A stretch of 64,000 nt of DNA from Rhodospirillales bacterium. Its GTDB lineage: Bacteria > Pseudomonadota > Alphaproteobacteria > Acetobacterales > Acetobacteraceae. This document shows positions 35,321 to 45,423 of the stretch, piece after piece. Under the pieces are notes generated by a model, which saw nothing but the letters and a program-made list of their open reading frames with translations, searched no databases and was not told the DNA's origin. The stretch covers positions 1 to 64,000 of the forward strand of contig JANXSM010000045.1 in assembly GCA_025352665.1 (NCBI GenBank), read 5' to 3'. Position 1 is the stretch's first letter. The number at the start of each line of letters is the position of its first letter. The position numbers and the translations under genes were made by a program.

Positions 35321-35872
35321 TTAGGGATCGGCCTTGAACTGCACGAAGGCCACGCGGGTTGCGGTTGATTTCGCGTTGTTCAGGACCTGCTTGAGTTCCG
35401 GGACCTGGCGATATGCGACGTTGTCGGGCACGGAACCGTGGGCCGCCGGCGCTCCATGCCAGAAGAACCGCGCATCGGGCACGAATTCATAACCCTGACC
35501 CGCCAGCAGAGCGCCGCCTGGCGCAGGCCGGGTTTCGGCTGGGCGGCCCGGCCACACCACGTCAAGATTCTCTGGATAGATGGCGCAGTTCACGCCGCCT
35601 TTCTGGGCGCAGCGGTCGAGTGCCGCGTTGCGCTGGCCCTCCAGTGTCCGGCTGCCCCATTCGGCGCCGAACGCGCCGTTGCTGCCGATGGCGAAGGCGC
35701 GCGGCAGATTTCCGGTCAGAAATTTCTCGGCATAGACGACCCGCCCCTCGGCCGAGATCGGCGGCAGGCGGGAGAGGTCCAGGATTGTTGGAGCCTGAGT
35801 TTGCGCCAGGAGCGGCGCCCGGCTCGCAAGCGCCAGAATCACCATGGCCGCACCTGCGATCCCATTGCGCAT
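35321..35872 (-). CDS. Secreted hypothetical protein
   Basis: The 183-residue protein has a signal peptide (MRNGIAGAAMVILALASRAP, cleavage near AQT at residue 24). The mature part contains RAFAIGSNGAFGAEWGSR, then ALDRCAQKGGVNCAIYPE near residue 90. That block, with its two Cys about nine residues apart, resembles the small C-type repeat seen in exported proteins of many alphaproteobacteria. Function is unknown. It is divergent from argG (115-base gap). Confidence 0.65.
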   Translation of the reverse strand: MRNGIAGAAMVILALASRAPLLAQTQAPTILDLSRLPPISAEGRVVYAEKFLTGNLPRAFAIGSNGAFGAEWGSRTLEGQRNAALDRCAQKGGVNCAIYPENLDVVWPGRPAETRPAPGGALLAGQGYEFVPDARFFWHGAPAAHGSVPDNVAYRQVPELKQVLNNAKSTATRVAFVQFKADP

Positions 35873-35987
35873 GCCCGCCTCCTCATTCTGACCTCGTTAT
35901 TAACCACCCTGCCACTGCGCCGCCGCTTGCGCAATCGATCGGCTCGGCGTTACCTCCCGCTTTCGAATGAGTGCCAGGAGATCCGCC

Positions 35988-37217
35988 GTGCGCGTGAAGG
36001 ACGTCAAGAAGGTCGTGCTTGCCTATTCCGGGGGGCTCGACACCAGTGTGATTCTGCGCTGGCTGCAGACCGAGTACAAATGCGAGGTGGTGACCTTCAC
36101 CGCCGATCTTGGCCAGGGCGAGGAGTTGGAGCCGGCCCGCAAGAAGGCCGAGATGTTCGGGGTGAAGGAGATCTTCGTCGACGATCTGCGCGAGACCTTC
36201 GTGCGCGACTTCGTGTTTCCGATGTTCCGCGCCAACGCGCTGTATGAGGGGCAGTATCTGCTGGGCACCTCCATTGCCCGCCCGCTGATCGCCCAGCGCC
36301 AGATCGAGATCGCCGAAATGGTGGGTGCTGACGCCGTCGCCCATGGGGCCACCGGCAAGGGCAACGACCAGGTGCGGTTCGAGCTCGCCTATTACGCCCT
36401 GAAGCCTGACGTGAAGGTGATCGCGCCCTGGCGTGAATGGGACCTGACCAGCCGCACCCGGCTTTTGGAATTCGCCGAAACCAATCAGATTCCGATCACC
36501 AAGGACAAGCGCGGCGAGGCGCCGTTCTCAGTCGATGCGAATCTTTTGCACTCCTCCTCCGAGGGCAAGGTGGTCGAAGACCCCGCCATCGAGGCGGATG
36601 AGATGGTGTATCAGCGCACGCTCAGTCCCGAGGATGCGCCGGACAAGGCGACGGTGATCTCGATCGATTTCGAGAAGGGCGACCCGACCCATATCGACGG
36701 CGTGGCGATGTCGCCGGCGACGCTGCTCACCCGGCTCAATGAGCTGGGAAAGGCCAATGGCATCGGCCGGCTCGATCTGGTGGAGAACCGTTTCGTTGGC
36801 ATGAAGTCGCGCGGGATCTACGAGACGCCCGGTGGTACCATCCTGTATGTGGCCCATCGCAGCATCGAGAGCATCACGCTGGATCGTGAGGTCGGCCACC
36901 TCAAGGACAGCCTGATGCCGAAATATGCCGAGTTGATCTACAATGGCTTCTGGTTCTCGCCAGAGCGGCGGATGCTGCAGGCGGCGATCGACGAAAGCCA
37001 GAAATCGGTGTCTGGCCGGGTGCGCCTGAAGCTCTACAAGGGCAATGTCAGTTGCATCGGCCGCGAAAGCCCGAACTCGCTCCACTCCATGAAGGTGGTG
37101 ACATTCGAGGAGGACCAGGGCGCCTACGACCAGTTCGACGCCCAGGGATTCATCAAGCTGAACGCGCTGCGCCTGCGGCTTGGTGCCCAGGCCGGCCGTA
37201 AAGGAGGAAGCCTGTAA
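35988..37217 (+). CDS. argG: Argininosuccinate synthase
   Basis: The 409-residue enzyme joins citrulline and aspartate with ATP in arginine synthesis. It has the ATP-binding [19 protein letters not shown] near the N-terminus, [16 protein letters not shown] near residue 115 and [14 protein letters not shown] near 265. GTG 35988 is preferred because AGGAG lies 7 bases upstream; ATG 35967 would add seven residues and lies before that site. The stop overlaps the next start (TAATG). Confidence 0.97.
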   Translation: MRVKDVKKVVLAYSGGLDTSVILRWLQTEYKCEVVTFTADLGQGEELEPARKKAEMFGVKEIFVDDLRETFVRDFVFPMFRANALYEGQYLLGTSIARPLIAQRQIEIAEMVGADAVAHGATGKGNDQVRFELAYYALKPDVKVIAPWREWDLTSRTRLLEFAETNQIPITKDKRGEAPFSVDANLLHSSSEGKVVEDPAIEADEMVYQRTLSPEDAPDKATVISIDFEKGDPTHIDGVAMSPATLLTRLNELGKANGIGRLDLVENRFVGMKSRGIYETPGGTILYVAHRSIESITLDREVGHLKDSLMPKYAELIYNGFWFSPERRMLQAAIDESQKSVSGRVRLKLYKGNVSCIGRESPNSLHSMKVVTFEEDQGAYDQFDAQGFIKLNALRLRLGAQAGRKGGSL

Positions 37218-37720
37218 TGACTGTTTCGATCTACACCGCCTCGATACCCGTGCTGACGCGTTCGCTGCGCGCACTTTCCGCCATCCTGGCCAAGGGCCAG
37301 GCTTTCGCGGAAGCCAAGAAGATCGAACCGTCGGTGCTGCTGGCCTCGCGCCTCGCCCCCGACATGTTCCCGCTGTCCCGCCAGGTGCAGATCGCCAGCG
37401 ACGGCGCCAAGGGCGTGGCGCGTCTCGTCGATGTCGAAATCCCCAAGTATGAGGATACCGAAACGACCTTCGAGCAACTGCAGGAGCGTATTGCCAAGAC
37501 GGTTGCCTTCCTTGAGGCCATCCCGGCCGGCTCGTTCGAGGGCAGCGACACCAAGGCGATCACGTTGAAGATGCGCTCGGGCGATATCGAGTTCACCGGC
37601 GAGAGCTTTCTGTTGACCTTCGTAATCCCGAACCTGATGTTCCACGTCACCACCGCCTACAACATCTTGCGCCACAACGGCGTTGAGATCGGCAAGCGGG
37701 ACTTCCTCGGCGCCAACTGA
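37217..37720 (+). CDS. DUF1993 family protein
   Basis: The 167-residue helical protein fits DUF1993: it has SRLAPDMFPLSRQVQIASD near residue 42 and NLMFHVTTAYNILRHNGVEI near 140, which are typical of this DinB-like helical bundle. No biochemical function is known. It is translationally coupled to argG (TAATG) and followed by a strong terminator, so the pair forms one transcription unit. The link to arginine metabolism is positional only. Confidence 0.85.
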   Translation: MTVSIYTASIPVLTRSLRALSAILAKGQAFAEAKKIEPSVLLASRLAPDMFPLSRQVQIASDGAKGVARLVDVEIPKYEDTETTFEQLQERIAKTVAFLEAIPAGSFEGSDTKAITLKMRSGDIEFTGESFLLTFVIPNLMFHVTTAYNILRHNGVEIGKRDFLGAN

Positions 37721-37726
37721 TCAGCA

Positions 37727-37766
37727 GCGCCCGCAGCCAGCGAAGCTGCCGTCTGGCTGCGGGCGC
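37727..37766 (+). terminator. Hairpin terminator after argG-DUF1993
   Basis: A perfect 14-bp stem (GCGCCCGCAGCCAG at 37727-37740 with its complement at 37753-37766) and a 12-base loop lie 7 bases after the DUF1993 stop. No long T-run follows, only ATTCTG. Confidence 0.7.
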
Positions 37767-37994
37767 ATTCTGAAAATCACGCGTCGGTCATTCGTTCAAT
37801 GACATCAGCGAAAAACCGCGAGGCTGTCACCGAGCTCCCACGTCATCAGCTCCACCAAGGCCTCCGATCGGGAAGCCTTTGCCGGCACCGTCGCGTGTCG
37901 CACGCCGATGTGCGGGGGATAGGGGCTCACCGCCCAGCCAAGTGGCGGGGACTGGAAAGACGAGACCGGCGACACGGTCAGACGTTGTCAAGTT

Positions 37995-38594
37995 CTAAGG
38001 GCGAGGCAGCGTTTGAATGCCGGGCAGGGCCCCGACTCGCGCGACCCAGGTCGCCACCCCCGGTGGCACCACGAACTCGCCTTCGTCGGCGACGTGGGTG
38101 TAGGCGAACAATGCTAGGTCGGCGATTGTCGGGCCGCTGTCGGTCAGCCAGTCGTGGCCGGCCAGGCGCTGTTCCATCACCCTGAGTGCCTTGGCCCCCC
38201 GCTGGGCGCAGACGGCCAGTCGCCCCGCCTGCGCCTGTTTCTGGCCGCGATAGGTGATGAGGTTGCGCGCCACGGCGATGTAAGGCTCGTGGCTGTACTG
38301 TTCCCAGAACAACCATTGCATGACGCGTGTGCGCGCGAGGCCGTGGTCCGGGAGCCAGGCCGTGGCTTCGGCGAAATGGGCGAGAATGGCGTTGGACTGG
38401 GTGAGCACGGAGCCGTCGTCCAGCGTGACTACTGGCACTTCGCCTTGGGGGTTCATGGCCAGGAACGCCGTTGTTGCCGTATCGCCCGTGTTGGGATCGG
38501 TCTCCACCCAGTGGAACGCATGGCCGGTGAGGCGCAGGATCTGTGTGGCTTTCCAGCAGTTGCCGGACATCGTCATGCCGTAGACCGTGATCAT
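37995..38594 (-). CDS. Glutathione S-transferase
   Basis: The 199-residue protein has a thioredoxin-like N-terminal domain with the active-site region MTMSGNCWKATQIL (residues 7-20). The conserved GEVPVVTLDDGSVLTQSNAI follows near 50-69, with the cis-Pro and glutathione-binding Gln-Ser. The C-terminal helical domain contains WLTDSGPTIADLALFAYTHV near 150, with the N-capping box. It is divergent from hyuB (79-base gap). The 274-base gap downstream holds the argG terminator and no other feature. Confidence 0.9.
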   Translation of the reverse strand: MITVYGMTMSGNCWKATQILRLTGHAFHWVETDPNTGDTATTAFLAMNPQGEVPVVTLDDGSVLTQSNAILAHFAEATAWLPDHGLARTRVMQWLFWEQYSHEPYIAVARNLITYRGQKQAQAGRLAVCAQRGAKALRVMEQRLAGHDWLTDSGPTIADLALFAYTHVADEGEFVVPPGVATWVARVGALPGIQTLPRP

Positions 38595-38673
38595 GCGCCT
38601 GTCTTCCCGTGGTCGTGGCGCAAGCGTGCAACACGGATCGCCAGACCGTGAACGCATCGTTAAGCTGGCTGCC

Positions 38674-40476
38674 ATGCAGAGCGCACGCCCCGACCCGATC
38701 ACCGCCGAGTTGTTTCGCAACGCCATCGTGGCGCTGGCTGACGAGATGGCGCTGACCATCTATCGCACCGCCTATTCCGGCGTGCTCAAGAACATCATGG
38801 ACTTCAGCACCGCGATTTGCGACGGGCAGGGGCGGCTGGTGGCGCAGGGGCTGTCGCTGCCGGGGCATCTCGCCTCCATCCCCTCAGCACTGCGCGCCTG
38901 CATCGCATTGTTCGGCGACGACATCGCGCCCGGCGATATCCTGATCATGAACGACCCTTATTCCGGCGGCATGCATCTGCCGGATATTTTTATTTTCCGG
39001 CCGTTCCTGCATCCGGCGGTCGAGGGTGAGACAAGTGGCCCGATGGCTTGGGCGGCGACCGTCTGCCACCACACCGATGTCGGCGGGCGCGTGCCCGGCT
39101 CCAACGCGTCCGACAGCACGGAGATCTTTGCCGAGGGCCTGTGCATTCCGCCGCTCAAGCTGTTTGCGGCCGGTCAGCCGAACACCACGCTGCTGCGCAT
39201 GATCGAGCGTAACGTGCGGCTGCCGAAGCGGGTCATGGGCGATCTGCGTGCCCAGCTCGCCGCCTGCGAAATCGGCATCCGCGGCATGGCCGATCTCGTT
39301 GCCCGGCATGGTCCCGAGGCCACGCTTGCGTTGATGGGCGAGACGATGGACCACTCCGAACGGCTGGTACGCCACTGCCTCGCCGAGCTGCCCGATGGCG
39401 AAGCCATGTTCACCGACTGGATCGACGACGACCAGATCGACGCTGGCAAGCCGATCAAGTTGGTCTGCACGGTGCGCAAGCACGGCGAGAAGATGGTGTT
39501 CGACTGGACTGGCTCCAGCCCACAGGTGAAGGGCGCCATCAACAACACCTGGAGCTACACGGCCGGCGCCAGCTATTGCGCCGCGAAATGCGTGCTGAGC
39601 ATCAACATGGCCAACAACGACGGGGTGTTCCGTGCCATCGAGGTGATCGCACCGCCTGGCACCATCATGAACGCGCTGTCACCGGCCGCCTGCGCTGCCC
39701 GCGGCCTGACCGGGTTTCGCGCGGCCGACTGCGCCTTCGGAGCGCTGGCTGCACTATACCCCGACCGTGTGTTTGCAGCCTCGGACGGCGGCAACACCGG
39801 GGTTACCATCGGCGGCACCGATACCAGTCGGCGGCCGTTCATCTATGTCGATTTCCTGTCCGGCGCCTGGGGCGGGCGGCCGACAAGCGACGGGCTCGAC
39901 GGCAATACCAACATGTTTGCCAACATGGCGAGCTTCTCGATCGAGGCGATCGAGACCGATAATCCGCTGGAAGTTCTCGACTACGAGATGCTGCCGGACA
40001 CTGGCGGGCCCGGCAAATATCGTGGCGGCCTCAGCCTGCGCCGTACCTGGCGCATGCTGGCGGACGAGGGCATTCTGCAGGTCCGTGCCGACCGCGCCAC
40101 CCATAGGCCCTATGGCCTGCAAGGCGGCGGCCCCGGCAGCCCGAGTCGCAATGTCATGAACCCCGGGACGCCCGAGCAGGTGGTGCTCTCGGCCAAACTC
40201 ACCATGACCCTGCGCCAGGGCCAGGTGTTCCGCCATGAACTGCCCGGCGCCGGCGGCTGGGGCGACCCGCTGACCCGCGATGCCCAGGCGGTGGCCGCCG
40301 ACCTCAAGGCCGAAAAGATTACCCGCGCCGCCGCGGCACTTGACTACGGCGTGATGTTTGTCGGCGATACGCTGCTGATCGACGAGGCGGCAACGCGTGC
40401 CCTGCGCACCCGCATCGCCGCGCGCGGTCCTGCCCCCAGCCCCGCCTGGCAGCCTTTCCCGGGGCTGGTCGCATGA
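38674..40476 (+). CDS. hyuB: Hydantoinase B/oxoprolinase family protein
   Basis: The 600-residue protein matches the HyuB family: MDFSTAICDGQGRLVAQG near residue 48, MNDPYSGGMHLPDIFIF near 90, and AATVCHHTDVGGRVPGSNA near 125. With HyuA it forms ATP-dependent amidohydrolases acting on 5-oxoproline, N-methylhydantoin or acetone/acetophenone-type carboxylation in different bacteria. The substrate is not specified by the sequence. ATG 38674 is the natural N-terminus. Its stop overlaps hyuA (ATGA). Confidence 0.92.
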   Translation: MQSARPDPITAELFRNAIVALADEMALTIYRTAYSGVLKNIMDFSTAICDGQGRLVAQGLSLPGHLASIPSALRACIALFGDDIAPGDILIMNDPYSGGMHLPDIFIFRPFLHPAVEGETSGPMAWAATVCHHTDVGGRVPGSNASDSTEIFAEGLCIPPLKLFAAGQPNTTLLRMIERNVRLPKRVMGDLRAQLAACEIGIRGMADLVARHGPEATLALMGETMDHSERLVRHCLAELPDGEAMFTDWIDDDQIDAGKPIKLVCTVRKHGEKMVFDWTGSSPQVKGAINNTWSYTAGASYCAAKCVLSINMANNDGVFRAIEVIAPPGTIMNALSPAACAARGLTGFRAADCAFGALAALYPDRVFAASDGGNTGVTIGGTDTSRRPFIYVDFLSGAWGGRPTSDGLDGNTNMFANMASFSIEAIETDNPLEVLDYEMLPDTGGPGKYRGGLSLRRTWRMLADEGILQVRADRATHRPYGLQGGGPGSPSRNVMNPGTPEQVVLSAKLTMTLRQGQVFRHELPGAGGWGDPLTRDAQAVAADLKAEKITRAAAALDYGVMFVGDTLLIDEAATRALRTRIAARGPAPSPAWQPFPGLVA

Positions 40477-42554
40477 ACCTGCGCATCGGCATCGACATCG
40501 GCGGCACCTTCACCGACCTGATCGCCATCGGCGCTGATGGCAGCGTGCGGACCTGCAAGACCGCCTCCACCCCCGCCGACTACTCGGCCGGCATCTCGGT
40601 CGGCCTGCAGGCACTGCTGCGCGCCGCGGGGCCGGATGCGGTCGTGACCGATCTGCTGCACGCCACCACCATCGGCTCCAACACCATCCTGGAAGGCAAA
40701 GGTGCGCCCACCGCGCTGATCACCACACGCGGCTTTCGCGACGTGTTGGAAATCCGCGACCTGCGCATGCCTCGGCTGTATGATATCAACTGGACCAAGC
40801 CAGTGCCTTTGGTGCCACGCGAGCTGCGCCTCGAAGTCGATGAGAAGCTTCGCCCAGACGGCAGCGTCAGGCTCCCGCTTGACCCGGTCACGGTGGCAGC
40901 CGCCATCAAAACCATCCGCGAAGCCGGTGTGCAATCCGTCGCGATCTGCTTGCTGCACAGCTACGCCAACCCGGCCCATGAGAACGTTGTCGCCTCCGCC
41001 GTGCGCGCGATGTTGCCGGACATCTCGATCAGCGTCAGTCATGCCATCTTGCCGGAGGCCGGAGAATACCCGCGCACCAGCACCACCGTCATCAACGCCA
41101 CGCTGCAGCCCGTGGTGCGCGCCTATCTGCAATCCCTGCAGACCCGGCTTAACGCCATGGGCATTGTGGCGCCGCTGCGGCTGATGCAGTCCAACGGCGG
41201 CCTCGCCTCCGCCCGCGCGGCCGCCGACACGCCGGCGCGCATTGTCGAATCTGGCCCTGCCGCGGGCGTCGTGGGTGCCGCCGCTTTGGCCGCTCGCCTC
41301 GGCGAGGCGCGTGTCGTCACCTTCGACATGGGCGGCACCACCGCCAAGGCGGGGCTGATCGAGGCTGGCCAGGTCACCCGCGCCGCCGCCCAGGAAATCG
41401 GCGCGGGGGTGATGGCTGGCGCCCGGCTGCTGGTCGGTGGCGGCTACTTGCTGAAGCTGCCGGCGATCGACCTGGCTGAAGTCGGCGCTGGCGGAGGCTC
41501 GCTGTGCCGGCTCGATGCCGGCGGCGCGCCCAAGGTGGGACCCTTGTCGGCTGGTGCCCTTCCCGGACCCGTCTGCTACGGCCGCGGCGGCACCATTCCC
41601 ACCATCACCGACTGCAATCTGGTGCTTGGCTATCTCGACCCCGCGGGCCTTGCCGGCGGTACGATCCGGCTGGACACTTCGGCGGCTCGCGTGGCCATCG
41701 CCAGGCAGCTCGCCGAGCCCATGGGCCTGTCGGTCGAACAGGCAGCACTTGGCATGCTCCGCGTGGCCGCCGCCACCATGATGCGGGCGATCCGCGCGGT
41801 CAGCGTGGAGCGCGGGTTGGACGTGCGCGCCTGCGCCATGATGGCGTTCGGCGGCAATGGCCCGTTGTTCGCCGCCTCCATCGCCCGCGAGCTCGGCATC
41901 TCCCGCATCATCGTGCCTCCGATGCCGGGGCTGTTCAGCGCCTTTGGCCTGTTGCTCGCCGAAACGGAACACCACCTCAGCCGCACCTGGCGCAAGCGGC
42001 TCGACCAGCTGACGCCTGAGGTGCTGCAGGACGCACTCGACGAAATTCTGATTGATGGCGACCGGCGTCTGGCGCAGGACGGCTTCGAGCCGGAGCTCCG
42101 CCAGGCCGGCGTTTCAGTCATGGCGCGCTATATTGGCCAGTCCAGCGAAATACCGGTGGCGCTTGCACCCGGCACCGCCGAGGAGATCCTTGCGGGTCTG
42201 TCTGAAGCCTTTGGTGCGGAGCACAACCGCGTCTACGGCTTTCGCGCCCCTGCTACCGAACCCGTCGAACTCACCGGCCTTACCCTGCTGGCCCGCGGTA
42301 CCTCCGCCGTGCCCCGGCTGCCCGAACGCATCCCGCCCGGCGCCGCCCATCCGCTGTTCCACCGCAACGCCTGGTTCGAAGGCTCGGGCTGGGTCGAAAC
42401 CTCCGTCATCGGCCGCGCTGCTCTGGTGGGACGCACCGTGCCAGGCCCGATCATCGTTCAGGAATACGACGCAACCTGCTTGGTGCCGCCCGGTGCCACC
42501 GCCACCGTCGATCCGTTCGGCAACATATGTCTGGCGGTGCCGGCGGCCGGGTGA
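40473..42554 (+). CDS. hyuA: Hydantoinase A/oxoprolinase family protein
   Basis: The 693-residue protein begins with the nucleotide-binding RIGIDIGGTFTDLIAIGADG. HATTIGSNTILEGKGAPTAL is near residue 67, TFDMGGTTAK near 285 and MAFGGNGPLFAASIARELGI near 450. These are hallmarks of the HyuA ATPase subunit. It overlaps hyuB by ATGA and almost certainly forms a complex with it. No third carboxylase subunit or regulator is adjacent. Confidence 0.93.
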   Translation: MNLRIGIDIGGTFTDLIAIGADGSVRTCKTASTPADYSAGISVGLQALLRAAGPDAVVTDLLHATTIGSNTILEGKGAPTALITTRGFRDVLEIRDLRMPRLYDINWTKPVPLVPRELRLEVDEKLRPDGSVRLPLDPVTVAAAIKTIREAGVQSVAICLLHSYANPAHENVVASAVRAMLPDISISVSHAILPEAGEYPRTSTTVINATLQPVVRAYLQSLQTRLNAMGIVAPLRLMQSNGGLASARAAADTPARIVESGPAAGVVGAAALAARLGEARVVTFDMGGTTAKAGLIEAGQVTRAAAQEIGAGVMAGARLLVGGGYLLKLPAIDLAEVGAGGGSLCRLDAGGAPKVGPLSAGALPGPVCYGRGGTIPTITDCNLVLGYLDPAGLAGGTIRLDTSAARVAIARQLAEPMGLSVEQAALGMLRVAAATMMRAIRAVSVERGLDVRACAMMAFGGNGPLFAASIARELGISRIIVPPMPGLFSAFGLLLAETEHHLSRTWRKRLDQLTPEVLQDALDEILIDGDRRLAQDGFEPELRQAGVSVMARYIGQSSEIPVALAPGTAEEILAGLSEAFGAEHNRVYGFRAPATEPVELTGLTLLARGTSAVPRLPERIPPGAAHPLFHRNAWFEGSGWVETSVIGRAALVGRTVPGPIIVQEYDATCLVPPGATATVDPFGNICLAVPAAG

Positions 42555-42718
42555 ACGATTTCCGCCGGCTCGCAATCTTGTCAGTTGCGGGTTTGATGAA
42601 AGCTACGTCAACGTTGCGAACGCGAATCAGTGTCGCCCGGTTTGCCAACCCGAGGGCGTTCTTTCCGAATCGGGCGCTCGCGTCTTTCCTGCAATCTGCA
42701 TCCATGAGGTCCACTGCC

Positions 42719-44611
42719 ATGCAGCGTCGTCGGCTTGCGAATCTCGGCGTCAGCGCCCTGCTGATCGCCGTCCTGATGGCGTCTGGCGTGCTAGTGCGAA
42801 GCACTGCGGCATGGGCTGCGGACCTGCCGACGATCGTTGAAAAGCTGACCACCGACGTGATCGTGCAGGACAACGGCGGCTTCACCGCCCGACAGACGAT
42901 GGTGATCCACGTCACCAACACCGCGGCCGCGGCCGGACTGGGGCAGTTTCCACTGCCCTACTCCCCCACCATCCAGCCGATAGACGCGATCGAGGCTCAT
43001 GTCGAGAAGCCTGACGGAACCAGGGTGGACGTGTCGCCGGATGGGTTTCGCGACCAGTCGGCGCCCGGCGACCCGTCGCTTCAGATGTTTTCGGACATGC
43101 GGCAGAGGGTGGTCGTGTTCCCACAGGTTGCAGCCGGTGATCGCCTCTTTGTCACCTGGCACAGCACGGCCGCGCGGCCTCGTGTGCCCGGCGGCTTCCA
43201 GTTCAGCAACGTGGTGTTCCGTAGTTTTCCATGGAACGACATCACGACCACGATCTCAGTCCCGCCCGGACAGATGCTGCAGGTGGACGCGGACGGATTC
43301 GCGCACACAAGCGAGGTGGTCGACGGGCGGACGATCCACCACATGCACGCGAGCTATCCGCAGCCGCTCGCCAACGACGTGGTGGTGCGCGGGCCCTACA
43401 GCCGGTGGCCGCATTTCTATGCGTCGACCTTCCCGGACTGGAATGCGTTCGCCGCCAGTTATGCCACGGTGCTGATGCCGCATGTGTTCGTTACCCCAAA
43501 ACTGCAGCAGCTGGCCGACCAGATCACCCTGGGGATCACCGACCGGCGCGCGCAGGCCGAGGCACTTTACACCTGGGTGCGAGACCACATCCGCTACGTC
43601 AATGTGATGCTTGGCAACGGCGGCATCGATCCGCACGACGCAGCCGACATCGCCGGCAACGGCTTCGGCGACTGCAAGGACCATGTCGTCATTCTGCATA
43701 CCTTGCTGGCCGCGAAGGGGATCGCGGGTGCCATGGTGGTGATCAATCTAGGCAACGAATCCGGGTCAGGCGCCGTTGCCACGCTCGCCCCGTTCAACCA
43801 CCTGATCACCTACCTCCCTGATTTCGACCTCTATGTGGACAGTACCAACAGCGTGGCCCCGTTCGGAGCACTTCTGCTGAACGAGGCCGGCAAGCCTGTG
43901 ATGGTGGTGGGCGACGAAGGTAAGGCAAAGCGCACCACCCCGGTTCCGGACGAGGCGATGTCGGTCAGCGAGCTTGCCGTGCAGGCGAGCATGGACGACG
44001 CAGGCGTGGTCTCCGGCAGCTCGACCACAACCGCCCGGGGCCCCCTTGCCCTGGCCTTGCGCCTGATTGCCCGGAGCTATGAAGCCGCGGGCAAGGGGGC
44101 AGCCGCGGCCGCCCGGCTCAAGCAACTTGGATCTGCCGGGACGGGATCCTTCGCGTTCGACGCCCCGGCCGGATCGTCCGACGAGTACACCGTCGCCGGC
44201 ACGTTCACGCTGGAGAAGGAACCATCGCTTCTGGACGGACAGTCCTTCACCTTGTGGACCGGTCTGCGTGTGCTGGACCGTCCAGGCGACGCATTGCTCG
44301 GCCCGCTGTTCCAGCGCGGGATTGCCGACAGCGAGGCCACATTCTGCTATCCCGGCCGCCAGAAAGAGACCTTGTCGCTGACCCTGCCGGATGGGCGGGA
44401 GCTCGATAAATTGCCCAAGGACCTCACGCTCGACTCCCCACTGTTCCATTTCGCATCGCATTGGTCGTTGGAGGGGCAGACCGTGACAGTGCGGCGGGAA
44501 TTTGTTTCCCATGTGCCCGGGCCACTCTGCGAGGGGGCGACGCGCAAGACGGTGGCGGCATCCCTCGGGCGTATTCGTGACGACTACAACAGGCGCGTCG
44601 AGATCAAATGA
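42719..44611 (+). CDS. Exported DUF3857/transglutaminase-like protein
   Basis: The 630-residue protein has a signal peptide (RRRLANLGVSALLIAVLMAS, cleavage after AWA near residue 34). A DUF3857 domain follows (about 35-250), then a transglutaminase-like domain (about 255-400) with the catalytic Cys in NGFGDCKDHVVILHTLLA near 320 and FDLYVDSTNSVAPFG near 378. Such proteins are often linked to surface or polysaccharide functions, but the activity is not established. ATG 42719 is preferred because GAGGT lies 8 bases upstream; earlier in-frame starts overlap hyuA. Confidence 0.82.
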   Translation: MQRRRLANLGVSALLIAVLMASGVLVRSTAAWAADLPTIVEKLTTDVIVQDNGGFTARQTMVIHVTNTAAAAGLGQFPLPYSPTIQPIDAIEAHVEKPDGTRVDVSPDGFRDQSAPGDPSLQMFSDMRQRVVVFPQVAAGDRLFVTWHSTAARPRVPGGFQFSNVVFRSFPWNDITTTISVPPGQMLQVDADGFAHTSEVVDGRTIHHMHASYPQPLANDVVVRGPYSRWPHFYASTFPDWNAFAASYATVLMPHVFVTPKLQQLADQITLGITDRRAQAEALYTWVRDHIRYVNVMLGNGGIDPHDAADIAGNGFGDCKDHVVILHTLLAAKGIAGAMVVINLGNESGSGAVATLAPFNHLITYLPDFDLYVDSTNSVAPFGALLLNEAGKPVMVVGDEGKAKRTTPVPDEAMSVSELAVQASMDDAGVVSGSSTTTARGPLALALRLIARSYEAAGKGAAAAARLKQLGSAGTGSFAFDAPAGSSDEYTVAGTFTLEKEPSLLDGQSFTLWTGLRVLDRPGDALLGPLFQRGIADSEATFCYPGRQKETLSLTLPDGRELDKLPKDLTLDSPLFHFASHWSLEGQTVTVRREFVSHVPGPLCEGATRKTVAASLGRIRDDYNRRVEIK

Positions 44612-44762
44612 CCCCAGCTGCGCGAGGCTTTCTCTTCCTCGCCAACACGCGACATCACGATGATGAGAACAACAAAAGACACAGGGACGTGTTATCTGCG
44701 GGGTGAAATCTGGTCCGAATGATCCGGGTGGATGATTATGTCTGTGACAGGGGAGGTTGGCA

Positions 44763-45320
44763 GTGTTCAGCCTGGTTTTTAGCCGTCGCTATTCCATGGC
44801 CCATCGCCTGATCGCGGGGTCGTCGGATAAATGCGCCACACCGCACGGGCACAACGAAATCGTCACGGTTCATCTGCAGCCGGTGCGTCTCGATGTACTG
44901 TGCGGCCAGGTGAACATGGTCGAGAGTTTCGAGCGGGCGAAGTCCACGTGGCATAGCTGGATCGACAACCACGTCGATCACGCGCTGCAATTGTCGCACA
45001 CTGATCCGATACTGGACTGGTTTCGCATGTCTGAGCCGCAACGGTTAAGCCGCATTCTGATCACCCAAGGCGATCCGACGACGGAGATGCTGTCGGTCTG
45101 CATGATGTCCAAGCTGAATGCGTTCCTGGCGGCCGATGGCGGCCGGCTGCAGTGCGTAACGATCGAGATCGAGGAGACGCCGACCAACACGGTGCGATTG
45201 ACCGGCCCGGCGGCGGATCATTTCCCGCCGACGGAACGGAGTTGGTGGACGCGGGCCGACATGAGCATCAACGATCTTCATCTCGCCCCTGCCTCGCTGC
45301 GCGAAGTGGTGCTGGCTTAG
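44763..45320 (+). CDS. queD: QueD-like 6-pyruvoyl-tetrahydropterin synthase family protein
   Basis: The 185-residue protein keeps the family's zinc and catalytic residues: RRYSMAHRLIAG supplies the first His, and DKCATPHGHNEIVTVHL supplies the active-site Cys and the HGH pair (residues 25-41). The C-terminal IEIEETPTNTV holds the conserved Glu. QueD makes 6-carboxytetrahydropterin for queuosine. At 185 residues it is longer than the usual 120. GTG 44763 is chosen because GGGAGG lies 6 bases upstream. The stop TAG is the first codon of a repeat. No preQ1-type leader was seen. Confidence 0.85.
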   Translation: MFSLVFSRRYSMAHRLIAGSSDKCATPHGHNEIVTVHLQPVRLDVLCGQVNMVESFERAKSTWHSWIDNHVDHALQLSHTDPILDWFRMSEPQRLSRILITQGDPTTEMLSVCMMSKLNAFLAADGGRLQCVTIEIEETPTNTVRLTGPAADHFPPTERSWWTRADMSINDLHLAPASLREVVLA

Positions 45321-45423
45321 AGCGTGATGACCGAAGGTGGAATCACCGAAAGGTCTGAATCATGCGATCAAACAAAGAGCTAGAGCGGGATTACGTCGCC
45401 TATCAGACGTCATCCCGCTCTAG
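45318..45423 (+). repeat. Two-hairpin repeat, full copy A
   Basis: About 106 bp. The 5' module runs TAGAGCGTGATGACCGAAGG to GGTCTGAATCATGCG; the spacer is AT-rich (ATCAAACAAAGAG); the 3' module is a palindrome with ends CTAGAGCGGGAT and ATCCCGCTCTAG. The first three bases are the queD stop. It is nearly identical to copy D at 59113-59219. Confidence 0.88.

Noticed and set aside
44612-44762. preQ1 or other riboswitch before the queD-like gene
   Set aside because: No recognisable aptamer pattern in the 150-base gap.
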